A stretch of 64,000 bases of DNA from Pseudobacter sp. (GTDB taxonomy: Bacteria > Bacteroidota > Bacteroidia > Chitinophagales > Chitinophagaceae). Numbering within the stretch: position 1 is the first letter of the stretch; every line of letters begins with the position of its first letter. The stretch spans positions 434,001-498,000 of the forward strand of contig JAFIGX010000003.1 in NCBI GenBank assembly GCA_017849455.1, given 5' to 3'. Positions 51,864 through 60,527 of the stretch are shown piece after piece. The notes beneath the pieces were generated by a model, which was not told the DNA's origin, searched no databases, and worked only from the letters and a program-made list of their open reading frames with translations. The translations under genes were made by a program, and so were the position numbers.

Positions 51864-52967
51864 CTAAACTTCTTCCAACCTGTCCACACATCCAAATTCT
51901 TTTTTCAGCAGATCATCATAGTGGTCTGCATGTTTGAAAAGATTGTTGAATGCTTCGGCCCCTGTTTCTTTGGTGATGTCGAGATCGTAGATCACACAGC
52001 TCAGGATGATGTTCTGGTTGGCGCAACTCAGTACCAGTCCATTCATATTGTAGTTCTCCTGGAGCAGGTACTGGTACAATGGTTTTATGCGTGTGCCATC
52101 CGGCGGGAGCTGGCAGAGATAGGCGTCGCCGGCGATAAAATAATTTTCAGGATTGTACGCGATCTTGATCTTCGCGCTTCCTTCCTTCACTTCCCAGCGG
52201 TTGGCCCCGGCCCTCGAAAGTTTGATGTCTTTTCCGAGTGTTTTCAGGATCTCTTCGATGGTCTTTGCAACGCCTACCACTTCCGGTTCTTTCTCCGGCA
52301 TTTCGGGCAGCTTTACTTCTGTGCCGCAGGAAGGACAGTATTTACCGCTCTCGATATTGGAAGGCAGCACAAGAAAATCGCAACTGGGGCAGCGCGTTGA
52401 AGGAGTGCCTTTATAGGGCGCATACAGTTGAAGGGCCGCCCGGAGATAATTTACCGGTAATGCAAAACCAAGATTATCTCCTCCGCGAATGATGAAGGAG
52501 TTAACGCCGATCACTTCCCCGTTCTCATTCACGAGCGGGCCTCCGCTGTTGCCGGGATTGATGGCCGCATCGATCTGGATGAATTTAAGGCCGTCACGGA
52601 TCCTGTCCACTTTGGAGATCACGCCCTGCGTGGCGGTATAGTTGAGGCCATAAGGATGGCCGATGGCGATCACATCATCCCCGTCTTTCAGGGATTCATA
52701 CCGGCCGAGAGGCAGATCGGGCAGATCGACTCCCTGGGGAGCTTGCAGGAACGCGAGGTCGTGCTTGCGGTCAGTATACCAAACCCGCGACATCACCTTT
52801 TCGAAGGTCTTGCCGGCAATGGTCACTTCCGTATTATTATCGACCACATGGTCATTGGTGATGATCAGGTCAAATTCTTTCAGATAGAACCCGGTACCGG
52901 TGCCGGTTTGAGTGGCTATCTGTATGATCGAAGGCTGGAATTTCTCTATTACCTGTTGTGTTGGCAT
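51864..52967 (-). CDS. DegP-like S1C serine protease with zinc ribbon and CesT/YbjN-like domain
   Basis: A 367-aa protein. The trypsin-like fold (1-190) carries TNDHVV (His), RKHDLAFLQ (Asp) and NPGNSGGP (Ser). No PDZ domain follows. Instead there is a zinc ribbon (CPSC...CPSCG, about 203-223) and a C-terminal domain (about 245-360) with NRWEVKEGSAKIKI, LLQENYNMNGL, LSCVIYDLDI and ADHYDDLLKKEFG. That domain is clearly related to the one in the neighbouring 438-aa protein. There is no signal peptide, so it is probably cytoplasmic. It follows that gene by 32 bases in the same direction. Confidence 0.88.
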   Translation of the reverse strand: MPTQQVIEKFQPSIIQIATQTGTGTGFYLKEFDLIITNDHVVDNNTEVTIAGKTFEKVMSRVWYTDRKHDLAFLQAPQGVDLPDLPLGRYESLKDGDDVIAIGHPYGLNYTATQGVISKVDRIRDGLKFIQIDAAINPGNSGGPLVNENGEVIGVNSFIIRGGDNLGFALPVNYLRAALQLYAPYKGTPSTRCPSCDFLVLPSNIESGKYCPSCGTEVKLPEMPEKEPEVVGVAKTIEEILKTLGKDIKLSRAGANRWEVKEGSAKIKIAYNPENYFIAGDAYLCQLPPDGTRIKPLYQYLLQENYNMNGLVLSCANQNIILSCVIYDLDITKETGAEAFNNLFKHADHYDDLLKKEFGCVDRLEEV

Positions 52968-52999
52968 AGTGCTGTTTAATTGGATGATCCTGTCGTTGC

Positions 53000-54316
53000 T
53001 CAGGCATCAAAGTTCATGAATGTGATCTCCTGGGTGAATGTCCGATTGAAGTCTACCAGCGAATCGTATTTCAATAGCTGCGTTTTGAATGCCAGGTTGG
53101 GATACTTGGGTTTCCAGGTCTGTACGATCTCTTCGATCCTGTCCTGGACCTCATCTATATCGAATGCTTTGTTGGCAGCATTATAATATTGAGCGGGGAA
53201 CCCAAGCGCGGTGAAGTAGTCGCTATAGTTCACCTGCATGAACAGCCTGAACAGGTCGCTCAGGGGCTTTGGCAGGCTGTAGGAATACTGGCAGAAAGCG
53301 ATCCCGTATTCCAGCACCCGGCTGGCGATCAGCGGATGGCCATTATCGTTATACCAGGGCATATTGGTGATGGCGGCATTGATGGCATCTGCCACGGCAG
53401 CATGGTTCTGCGGCATAACGATCGAAAAAGTGTGCTTCGAGCGGAAAAGGCTGGGATACACCTCTTCGGGCGTTTTGGCAAGCAGCTTGCCATAGGCATC
53501 GATCATGGCGACATTGCGCTCCATGGTCTGTTTCTCGTCCTTGCGATAATAGATCTCCACGATCTTTTCCAGCTCGTTCTGCAGCTTGCCTTCCGGTGAG
53601 ATCAGGTAATCGATGCGGAAGGCCAGCGTGAGCAGGAGGTAGGCGATGCCGCCGGAAAACTTGTCCGCTTCGAGCGTTTTGATATAATCGAGCGTTTCGG
53701 TGATCCATTGTTTGAAGTACTGGTATTTCACTTCCTTTTCGGCGGCAGGGATCTCGGTAACGTGGTCAGAATCCATCGTTTGAAGGGTGGCGAATTCCTG
53801 CACCAGCAGATCGTCCTGCTTGTCGGCCTTGGTGGCCAGTTCTTTCAGTCCATAATAGAGCTTGTTCGGGCTCGCCGTTTTGATATCGCTGTCGAACCGC
53901 ATGCAAAGCCTGTCCTGGTCGAGCGCATAGCGGCTGTAATACAGATTGAAATTCATTTCGAGGAGCCGGCGCATCACGGGCACACTGGGTTGCGGCATTT
54001 TTGCCAGGGTGATCTCAGCATGCAATCTTTCATTATTGAAATCGCCCCGAACGATCTTCGATCCCTGGAAGATCTGGAAGCGGCCTTCATTGCCATTGCG
54101 CTCCAATACTACATTTTGTTCATGATCGTCGCGGAGATAATCGAAGAATGCTTCGAGGCAGTTGTGGTACTCCTGTTTTTTGAAGAAATTATCGGCGTCT
54201 GTCCAGCGGTTTACTTTGGCTACTGTCTTATTGTTATCCGAGTAACGGCCAAAAGGGATGGCTGGTCCTTCGCCTTTCTTCTTCTTCCCCCATCCGAATA
54301 ATTTATCAAATACCAT
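53000..54316 (-). CDS. Protein with CesT/YbjN-like domain, partner of the S1C protease
   Basis: A 438-aa protein from the ATG at 54316. Residues about 40-165 hold a domain with LERNGNEGRFQIFQGSK, LLEMNFNLYYSRYA, LCMRFDSDI and ADKQDDLLVQEF. It aligns motif for motif with the C-terminal domain of the adjacent protease. The rest is helical with LEYGIAFCQYSYSLPKPLSDLF and a final FNRTFTQEITFMNFD. This family is often called YbjN/CesT chaperone-like. No signal peptide is seen. With the protease it forms a two-gene unit that may sense or clear damaged proteins; that role is inference. Confidence 0.7.
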   Translation of the reverse strand: MVFDKLFGWGKKKKGEGPAIPFGRYSDNNKTVAKVNRWTDADNFFKKQEYHNCLEAFFDYLRDDHEQNVVLERNGNEGRFQIFQGSKIVRGDFNNERLHAEITLAKMPQPSVPVMRRLLEMNFNLYYSRYALDQDRLCMRFDSDIKTASPNKLYYGLKELATKADKQDDLLVQEFATLQTMDSDHVTEIPAAEKEVKYQYFKQWITETLDYIKTLEADKFSGGIAYLLLTLAFRIDYLISPEGKLQNELEKIVEIYYRKDEKQTMERNVAMIDAYGKLLAKTPEEVYPSLFRSKHTFSIVMPQNHAAVADAINAAITNMPWYNDNGHPLIASRVLEYGIAFCQYSYSLPKPLSDLFRLFMQVNYSDYFTALGFPAQYYNAANKAFDIDEVQDRIEEIVQTWKPKYPNLAFKTQLLKYDSLVDFNRTFTQEITFMNFDA

Positions 54317-54430
54317 ATTGTTGCTTTTTAATAATGCCGGCATCCCGGAATTGAGCGCATGAAGTTATTTATTTTAGGGACTTGTGCAATAGCCGTGGCA
54401 TTTGCATGATGATTATTTATAATGTATTGA

Positions 54431-54535
54431 TTGGCAGTTTGCAGTGGGCAATTGGCAGTTGAGGGTCAGTCAATATATCGAATGCTCCATTCACAGGGTT
54501 GAACCGACTGCCAATTGCCCACTGCAAACTGCCAA
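54431..54535. repeat. Long intergenic palindrome (29-bp arms)
   Basis: Perfect arms at 54431-54459 and 54507-54535, beginning TTGGCAGTTTGCAGTGGGCA, with a 47-base loop. It is about 80 bases before the dnaN start and divergent from the 438-aa gene. It is related in words to the palindromes at 15.8 and 63.7 kb. Confidence 0.85.
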
Positions 54536-54614
54536 CTCCCCCCAGTACTGTTCAAAAAAACCAATAAAAGGTATCAACCATAATTATATATTTGCTCAAA
54601 TCTTAATGAAGTAT

Positions 54615-55730
54615 ATGAAGTTCATCGTTTCTTCCTCGGCTTTGTTGAAACAACTCCAACAGATCAGCGGTGTTATCAATGCCAATACTGTATTGCCTAT
54701 CCTGGAGGATTTTTTGTTTGAAGTGGAAAAGAACAAGCTGACAGTAGTGGCCACCGACCTGGAAACCGTGATGAAGATCCAGATGGAGGTGGAAGCCAAA
54801 GATACCGGCCGGGTATGTATCCCTGCGAAGATCCTGATCGACTCGCTCAAGAATATCCCCGATCAGCCCCTGAGCTTCAATATCGATAAGAACTTTGCCG
54901 TTGAGATCACCAGCGACAATGGTAAATATAAAGTGATGGGTGAGAACCCCGATAACTTCCCGAAGGAACCAGTGAATGATGACACCACTTCTTTCACCAT
55001 CACCTCTTCCGCCCTGGTGACAGCCATCAATAAAACACTTTTCGCCGTCAGCAACGATGACCTGCGCCCGGCCATGACCGGCGTTTTCTTCGAAATGGAC
55101 AAGAAAGGGCTGCAATGCGTGGCCACTGACGCCCATCGCCTCGTCCGTTATAAAAGGACAGATGTGAGTTGCCCCAAGAACGATTCACTGATCGTTCCCA
55201 AAAAGCCGCTCAACCTGCTGCGCACAGCCATGCCCGATAACGATGATGAGCTTACCATCAGCTACAACAGCAACCACCTCTTCGTGAAACATGGCACCAC
55301 GCAAATGAGCTGCCGCCTCATCGACGCCCGTTTCCCGGATTATAAAGTGGTGATCCCTGTCGATAATCCCTATAAGCTCACCATCAATAAGGCCGATTTT
55401 CAGGGCGCACTTCGCCGTGTAAGCATCTTCAGTAACAAGAGCACCAACCAGGTTGTGCTCAACATCAGCGGCAGTGAGCTACAACTGGCTGCCCAGGACG
55501 TTGATTTTTCCTTTGAAGGAACAGAACGCATGAAATGCCAGTACAGCGGGGAAGACCTGCAGATCGCCTTCAATGGTAAATTCCTGATCGAAATGCTGAA
55601 TGGGGCCGACAGTGACGAGATCGTCATCGAGCTCTCCACGCCTACCAAAGCCGGTATCATCAAGCCAACCGAGCAGGATGAGAATGAAGAAATGCTGATG
55701 CTGGTAATGCCACTGATGCTGAATAGCTAA
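54615..55730 (+). CDS. dnaN: DNA polymerase III subunit beta (sliding clamp)
   Basis: A 371-aa protein from the ATG at 54615 (MKFIVSSSALLKQLQQISGV); an ATG at 54606 is also possible. The usual clamp landmarks are present: VLPILEDFLFEV, ATDLETVM, the ATDAHRLVRY segment of the second domain, LIDARFPDYKVVIP, and the final EEMLMLVMPLMLN of the clamp C-terminus. The length is standard. It forms a ring dimer holding polymerase on DNA. The upstream frame reading through the palindrome is not coding. Confidence 0.97.
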   Translation: MKFIVSSSALLKQLQQISGVINANTVLPILEDFLFEVEKNKLTVVATDLETVMKIQMEVEAKDTGRVCIPAKILIDSLKNIPDQPLSFNIDKNFAVEITSDNGKYKVMGENPDNFPKEPVNDDTTSFTITSSALVTAINKTLFAVSNDDLRPAMTGVFFEMDKKGLQCVATDAHRLVRYKRTDVSCPKNDSLIVPKKPLNLLRTAMPDNDDELTISYNSNHLFVKHGTTQMSCRLIDARFPDYKVVIPVDNPYKLTINKADFQGALRRVSIFSNKSTNQVVLNISGSELQLAAQDVDFSFEGTERMKCQYSGEDLQIAFNGKFLIEMLNGADSDEIVIELSTPTKAGIIKPTEQDENEEMLMLVMPLMLNS

Positions 55731-55741
55731 AAACTTTCCCT

Positions 55742-56143
55742 TTGTTCGTAGCTGTACGCTCGTACGATAACTATATTCCCGCCAACCTCATGTTGCAGCG
55801 CCTGGAGGAAGAAGGGATCCGTGCGTACCTGCAGGATGAAAATACAGTTACCCTCGATCCCATTCTCACCAATGCCGTAGGCGGTATCAAGCTCATGGTG
55901 TATGAAGAGCAGGTGAACAGGGCCCTGGAGCTGATCGCCGGATTTGAACAGGCCTACCAGGCCGCGGCCACCTGCCCACGCTGTGGCTCCACCAATGTGC
56001 ATTATGTTACACAGACCAGCGATCCCGTGAACTGGTTCACTGCCATCGTTTCCTGGCTTTTCGGTAATTATGCCATGGCAGCGCGAAAAGTGTACCGCTG
56101 TTTCGACTGTGGGTATGAACGGGAGGAATTGCAGGATACCTAA
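55742..56143 (+). CDS. DUF2007/zinc-ribbon small protein
   Basis: A 133-aa protein. The N-terminal DUF2007 fold (VAVRSYDNYIPANLMLQRLEEEGI) is followed by a zinc ribbon (CPRCGS near residue 79 and CFDCG near 122) joined by a short hydrophobic span (WFTAIVSWLFGN). The only plausible start in frame is a TTG at 55742, eleven bases after the dnaN stop; it gives MFVAV, the expected family start. It is likely co-transcribed with dnaN. The function of the family is unknown. Confidence 0.82.
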   Translation: MFVAVRSYDNYIPANLMLQRLEEEGIRAYLQDENTVTLDPILTNAVGGIKLMVYEEQVNRALELIAGFEQAYQAAATCPRCGSTNVHYVTQTSDPVNWFTAIVSWLFGNYAMAARKVYRCFDCGYEREELQDT

Positions 56144-56177
56144 CGGGTTTTAGTCGTAAATTAGCAACATAACATGC

Positions 56178-57002
56178 ATGCCTATGGAATCCTTCATGAG
56201 CTTTTGGGAACACATCGAGAACTGGCAGCGTATCGCTATCCTCATGGGAGGCATGGTCTTCTTCTGGCTGTTGGAAGGGTATTATCCTTTATTCCGTTTT
56301 TCTTTCAAACGATACAGGCATGCAGGCGTAAACCTGGTATTCCTGTTCACCACCATCCTGCTGAACTTACTACTGGGCGCTGTGACCATTGCCGTATGCA
56401 GTTGGGTCACCAAACACCAGTTTGGGCTCATCCACTGGTTGCACCTTCCGCTTTGGGCCACCGTTCTTCTTTCCCTCTTCTTCATGGATTTTTTCGGACA
56501 GTACCTGCCGCATTATGCCATGCACAAAATAAAATGGATGTGGAAATTCCACATGGTCCATCATAGTGATACCAAGGTGGACGTGACCACCGGCACCCGC
56601 CATCATCCCGGTGAATGGCTGTTCCGTGAATCAAGTACCATACTCGGCGTGTTCCTCCTGGGGCTGCCGATCGGGCTTTACTTCCTGTATCGCAGCACTA
56701 CCGCCATTTTCACGCATTTCAACCATGCAAATATCCGCGTGCCGCTCTGGCTCGATAAACCGATCAGTTGGATCTTCGTGTCGCCCAATATGCACAAAGT
56801 GCATCATCATTATAAAAGGCCCTATACAGATACCAATTACGGCAATATATTTTCCCTCTGGGACCGCATCTTCGGCACTTTCGTCTATGATGATCCCAAA
56901 AACCTTCACTACGGGCTCGATGTGCTGGAAGGCAGTACCGACGAAAACCTGGGATACCAGTTCAAACTTCCTTTCAATAAACATGTCAAAACCGATTACT
57001 AG
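56178..57002 (+). CDS. Sterol desaturase/fatty acid hydroxylase family membrane protein
   Basis: A 274-aa protein with four hydrophobic segments in the first half (for example IAILMGGMVFFWLLEGYY and VNLVFLFTTILLNLLLGAV). It has the full set of diiron histidine boxes: HYAMHKIKW, HMVHHSDTK, RHHPGEW and NMHKVHHHY. Members hydroxylate or desaturate lipid chains at the inner membrane; the lipid substrate here is unknown. It is in line with dnaN, DUF2007, kdsB and ROK. Confidence 0.92.
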   Translation: MPMESFMSFWEHIENWQRIAILMGGMVFFWLLEGYYPLFRFSFKRYRHAGVNLVFLFTTILLNLLLGAVTIAVCSWVTKHQFGLIHWLHLPLWATVLLSLFFMDFFGQYLPHYAMHKIKWMWKFHMVHHSDTKVDVTTGTRHHPGEWLFRESSTILGVFLLGLPIGLYFLYRSTTAIFTHFNHANIRVPLWLDKPISWIFVSPNMHKVHHHYKRPYTDTNYGNIFSLWDRIFGTFVYDDPKNLHYGLDVLEGSTDENLGYQFKLPFNKHVKTDY

Positions 57003-57051
57003 TCCCGCGTTCTCACTATCCCTATCTTTGAGCCCGTATTAAACATTTGCC

Positions 57052-57774
57052 ATGACCAGAATCGTTGCGATGATACCGGCCCGTTATGCCGCAACCCGCT
57101 TCCCTGCCAAGCTGATGCAATTGCTGAATAATAAAACAGTGATCCGGCACACGTACGACAATACCCTGGCCACCGGCCTCTTCGATGAAGTGAGGGTGGT
57201 GACCGACAGTGAGATCATTTATAACGAGATCGTCTCCCATGGCGGAAATGCCACCATGAGCATCAGGGAACATGAAAGCGGTAGTGACCGGATCGCGGAA
57301 GCTGCGGCCAGTATGGATTTGGACATAGTGCTCAATGTGCAGGGAGACACTCCATTCATCCGGAAAAAACCACTGGAGCAATTACTGAAATGCTTCGACG
57401 ACCCTACCGTTCAGGTGGCATCCCTGATGCAGGTGCTCACCAAACAATCCGAGATCGACGATCCGAATTTCGTGAAAGTGGCGGTAGACCTGAAAATGAA
57501 TTCGCTAATGTTCAGCAGGAGCGTGGTGCCCTATCCGCGTAATAAGGAACTGCCCATCAATTATTATGAACATATCGGCGTATATGCCTTCCGCAAACAG
57601 GCTTTACTGAATTTCACCAACTGGCCGCAAACGCCGCTGGAGGCTGCGGAAAAAGTGGAATGCCTGCGCTACCTGGAACATGGGGTCCCGCTGCGCATGG
57701 TGGTGGTGGATTATATGGGTATCGAGATCGATACGCCGGAAGACCTGGAGCGAGCATCCAGGCTGATCCAATAA
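57052..57774 (+). CDS. kdsB: CMP-Kdo synthetase (3-deoxy-manno-octulosonate cytidylyltransferase)
   Basis: A 240-aa protein. The nucleotide-binding motif IPARYAATRFPAKLM is at the N-terminus. VVTDSEII, GSDRIAEAA, LNVQGDTPFI and FVKVAVDL follow the family order, with EIDTPEDLERA at the end. It activates Kdo with CTP for lipid A-core synthesis in the cytoplasm. A kdnB-like gene lies 1.6 kb downstream, which raises the possibility that the true substrate is 8-amino-Kdo. Confidence 0.93.
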   Translation: MTRIVAMIPARYAATRFPAKLMQLLNNKTVIRHTYDNTLATGLFDEVRVVTDSEIIYNEIVSHGGNATMSIREHESGSDRIAEAAASMDLDIVLNVQGDTPFIRKKPLEQLLKCFDDPTVQVASLMQVLTKQSEIDDPNFVKVAVDLKMNSLMFSRSVVPYPRNKELPINYYEHIGVYAFRKQALLNFTNWPQTPLEAAEKVECLRYLEHGVPLRMVVVDYMGIEIDTPEDLERASRLIQ

Positions 57775-57798
57775 TTCCTTCCAAACTAAAAATAACGC

Positions 57799-58710
57799 AT
57801 GGACCAACTGCTATGGGGCATCGATCTGGGTGGCACCAAAATAGAAGGTGTCATCCTTCCTGCCGGCCAGGAGGCGCTACCGGTAATGCGTACCCGAATC
57901 GATACCGAAAGCCATAAAGGCTACAGGCATATCCTTTCCCAGATAAGATCGCTGGTGCAGCAAATGCAGGAGCGATCGGGCCTTCGGCCCGATCGCATCG
58001 GCTTCGGAACGCCTGGCGTGCTCGATCCCGTATTGCAGACCATGAAGAACTGCAACAGTACTGCCCTAAATGGCGAACCCCTTCAAAAAGACCTCGAAGA
58101 AGTGCTGCAGGTGCCTGTTGTACTGGCCAACGATGCCAATTGCTTCGCCCTCGCCGAGACCCAGTGGGGCATCGTTCAGCAAAAAGTACCAGGGGCACAA
58201 CTCGTATTCGGTATCATCATGGGCACCGGCGTAGGTGGCGGTATCGTGGTCAATGGACGGGTATGGAACGGGCGGCATGGTATTGGGGGAGAATGGGGCC
58301 ATAATTTCCTGGATGAAAGCGGCGGGCCATGCTATTGCGGCAAGACCGGCTGCGTGGAAACCGTACTTTCTGGCCCGGCGCTTCAAAGGTTCTATTTTGA
58401 ACAAAGCGGCCACCAACGCAGCCTCCGGGAGATCACCGATCGCCACCAGGCAGGGACCGATCCCGCTGCTACACGCACTATCGACCGGCTTACCCATTTC
58501 TTCGGAAAGGCTGTATCCGTGGTCACCAACCTGCTCGATCCCGATGTGATCGTGGTAGGCGGAGGTGTCGGCAATATCGATGCCCTCTATGATGCCGGCA
58601 TCGCCTCCCTTCGAAAGAATATCTTCAATAACCGGCTGGATGTTCCCGTTTTGAAGCCGGCCCTGGGCGATAGTGCCGGTGTTTTCGGGGCTGCGGCCCT
58701 TATTGGCTGA
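57799..58710 (+). CDS. ROK-family sugar kinase or transcription factor-like protein
   Basis: A 303-aa protein: DLGGTKIEG at residues 8-16 (phosphate-binding loop), GFGTPGVLDP, NDANCFALAE (catalytic Asp), MGTGVGGGIV, GGEWGH and the zinc motif CYCGKTGCVE. It has no helix-turn-helix, so a sugar kinase (glucokinase, N-acetylglucosamine or similar) is more likely than a regulator. A perfect 11-bp GC-rich hairpin (57972-57996) is embedded in the coding region and encodes RSGLRPDRIG. It lies 24 bases after kdsB. Confidence 0.88.
   Translation: MDQLLWGIDLGGTKIEGVILPAGQEALPVMRTRIDTESHKGYRHILSQIRSLVQQMQERSGLRPDRIGFGTPGVLDPVLQTMKNCNSTALNGEPLQKDLEEVLQVPVVLANDANCFALAETQWGIVQQKVPGAQLVFGIIMGTGVGGGIVVNGRVWNGRHGIGGEWGHNFLDESGGPCYCGKTGCVETVLSGPALQRFYFEQSGHQRSLREITDRHQAGTDPAATRTIDRLTHFFGKAVSVVTNLLDPDVIVVGGGVGNIDALYDAGIASLRKNIFNNRLDVPVLKPALGDSAGVFGAAALIG
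57972..57996 (+). repeat. GC-rich hairpin with UUCG tetraloop inside the ROK gene
   Basis: The arms GCGATCGGGCC (57972-57982) and GGCCCGATCGC (57986-57996) are perfect; the RNA would form a cUUCGg tetraloop. It adds about eight codons at a likely surface turn. A smaller relative lies inside pvc12 at 35258-35274. Confidence 0.6.
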
Positions 58711-59411
58711 TCCACGAATTATGCACACCCGATAATAAAAGCAGATATTGTGAGTTTTTAGGTAGTATAAGGACCGAACATTGAAAAGGTTATCAGGATA
58801 ATTTTAAATGATGAAAAAAACTGATGCGTTGTCTGACCGTCTTTTTGCATGTTTCTGCCTGAACCGGGGTATTTTGGCCAAGGTGTTTACGTTACCGTCC
58901 GCAAATTGTTGCCTGGCTTTGTCGGAACCTGCAAATTTTTTTCATATTAGCTTCCGGGGTAAAATTTAAAAAACTAACTTTACCCATCCTACGGTCGGAT
59001 TCTTCATTTCCACAGTCGTTTAGGTTTATATTAAAATTTTTTATCCATGAAAAAAGAGTGCTTCGGTTTTAAGACCTTGTCTAGCCATGCTAAATCGTTT
59101 TTTTACCATTGATCACCACAGAAGCTGACATTTCCAACTATCCTTGGTAGCCGCCAAAAAATATTGTTGACACAGGGCAGGTACACCTTCAGCCTTCACC
59201 TATGCAATTCCGTAATCCCGATTGATTTTTTACAGGCGATGCATTTGCCGCCTCTGTGTTATTAAAATAGCTGGTACACCACATACAGCGATTGGTTAGG
59301 GTTCTTATAACAAAACGCAGCAGCTTGCTGCGTTTTTTTGTTGCTGTGCTTTTCTCCTACCTTCGCAACGCAATCCATATCTTTCATAACCATTTACCAG
59401 ATTAATACTTT
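58711..59411. other. Long intergenic region, possible small RNA
   Basis: About 700 bases without a credible gene. It ends in an intrinsic terminator (59312-59339) not preceded by any reading frame. GGTACACC occurs at about 59170 and 59273, and ACACAG/CTGTGT could pair around 59170-59258. Together this suggests a non-coding RNA of up to about 200 bases ending at the terminator. I cannot name the family. Confidence 0.35.
59312..59339 (+). terminator. Intrinsic terminator without an obvious gene upstream
   Basis: CGCAGCA (59316-59322) and TGCTGCG (59326-59332) form a perfect stem with a three-base loop, flanked by AAAA and seven T residues. This gives a good Rho-independent terminator on the plus strand, 72 bases before the next start codon. 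Confidence 0.7.
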
Positions 59412-60506
59412 ATGAAGTTCAGAAATTTCAGGATGGTGAGCTATGTAGTGTACGGCCGCGGCAGTTTCGACCAGCTCGAGGAGATCCTTACCCCTCAGCG
59501 CAAAGGCGATGCACCGATGATCTTTCTCGCAGACCATTTCTTCGAAAAAGGCGCTCCTACCGGGAACGGACAACCGCTGATCAATCGTATACCGCTCCGG
59601 GGAAAGGATAAGGTGATCTTTGCCGATGTCACTTATGAGCCAAAAACTTCTTATGTAGATAAACTGGCCCAGGACCTGAAAGCAGCATTCGGTACCATCA
59701 GCGGTATCATCGGTATCGGGGGCGGTTCCGTGATGGACCTGGCCAAAGCTGTTTCCCTGATGATGAACAACCCCGGCTCCTCGGCCGATTACCAGGGGTG
59801 GGACCTCGTGAAATTACCGGGCGTTTATAAAGCCGGTATCCCCACGCTCAGCGGCACCGGCGCAGAAGTTTCACGTACTACCGTTCTCACAGGGCCTACC
59901 CGCAAGCTGGGCATGAACTCCGATTTCACTCCCTTCGACCAGATCGTGCTCGATCCCGAACTGACAGCCAATGCCCCGGTGAACCAGCGCTTTTATACGG
60001 GGATGGACTGCTATATACATTGTATCGAAAGCCTGCAGGGCACTTATCTTAATGAGTTCAGCAAATCTTATGGGGAAAAAGCCCTCGAACTCTGCCGGGA
60101 AGTGTTCGTAAGGAAGAATAACTGGGACAGTGAATCGGACGATAAACTCATGATGGCCTCCTATGCCGGCGGCATGAGCATTGCCTATTCACAGGTAGGG
60201 GTGGCCCATGCCGTGAGCTATGGCCTTAGCTACCTGCTCGGCACCAAACATGGTATCGGGAATTGTATCGTGATGGACCACCTCGAAGAATATTATCCCG
60301 AAGGCGTGGCCGAGTTCAAAAAAATGGTGGAGAAAAATAAAGTAGAGATCCCAACCGGCATCTGCAAGGGCCTCACCGATGAACAGTTCGATACCATGAT
60401 CAATGTATCGCTGGGCATGAAACCCCTCTGGGAAAATGCACTGGGCAGGGATTGGGAAAAAATTATGACCCGCGATAAGCTCCGCGCGCTCTACGAGAAA
60501 TTGTAA
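59412..60506 (+). CDS. kdnB: Iron-containing alcohol dehydrogenase, KdnB-like (Kdo 8-oxidase)
   Basis: A 364-aa group III alcohol dehydrogenase. The NAD(P)-binding GIIGIGGGSVMDLAKA and the metal-binding DCYIHCIESLQG, VAHAVSYGLSYLLGTKHGIGN are present. The N-terminus MKFRNFRMVSYVVYGRGSF resembles KdnB, which oxidises the C8 alcohol of Kdo before transamination by KdnA to give 8-amino-Kdo. KdsB nearby supports this reading, but no KdnA aminotransferase lies in the window. Assignment beyond the alcohol dehydrogenase family is moderate. Confidence 0.72.
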   Translation: MKFRNFRMVSYVVYGRGSFDQLEEILTPQRKGDAPMIFLADHFFEKGAPTGNGQPLINRIPLRGKDKVIFADVTYEPKTSYVDKLAQDLKAAFGTISGIIGIGGGSVMDLAKAVSLMMNNPGSSADYQGWDLVKLPGVYKAGIPTLSGTGAEVSRTTVLTGPTRKLGMNSDFTPFDQIVLDPELTANAPVNQRFYTGMDCYIHCIESLQGTYLNEFSKSYGEKALELCREVFVRKNNWDSESDDKLMMASYAGGMSIAYSQVGVAHAVSYGLSYLLGTKHGIGNCIVMDHLEEYYPEGVAEFKKMVEKNKVEIPTGICKGLTDEQFDTMINVSLGMKPLWENALGRDWEKIMTRDKLRALYEKL

Positions 60507-60527
60507 TTTGTAATTTTCCGGTGCACT

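Noticed and set aside
54444..54614. Extended N-terminus of DnaN
   Set aside because: It reads through the palindrome; DnaN homologues start at MKFIVSSS.
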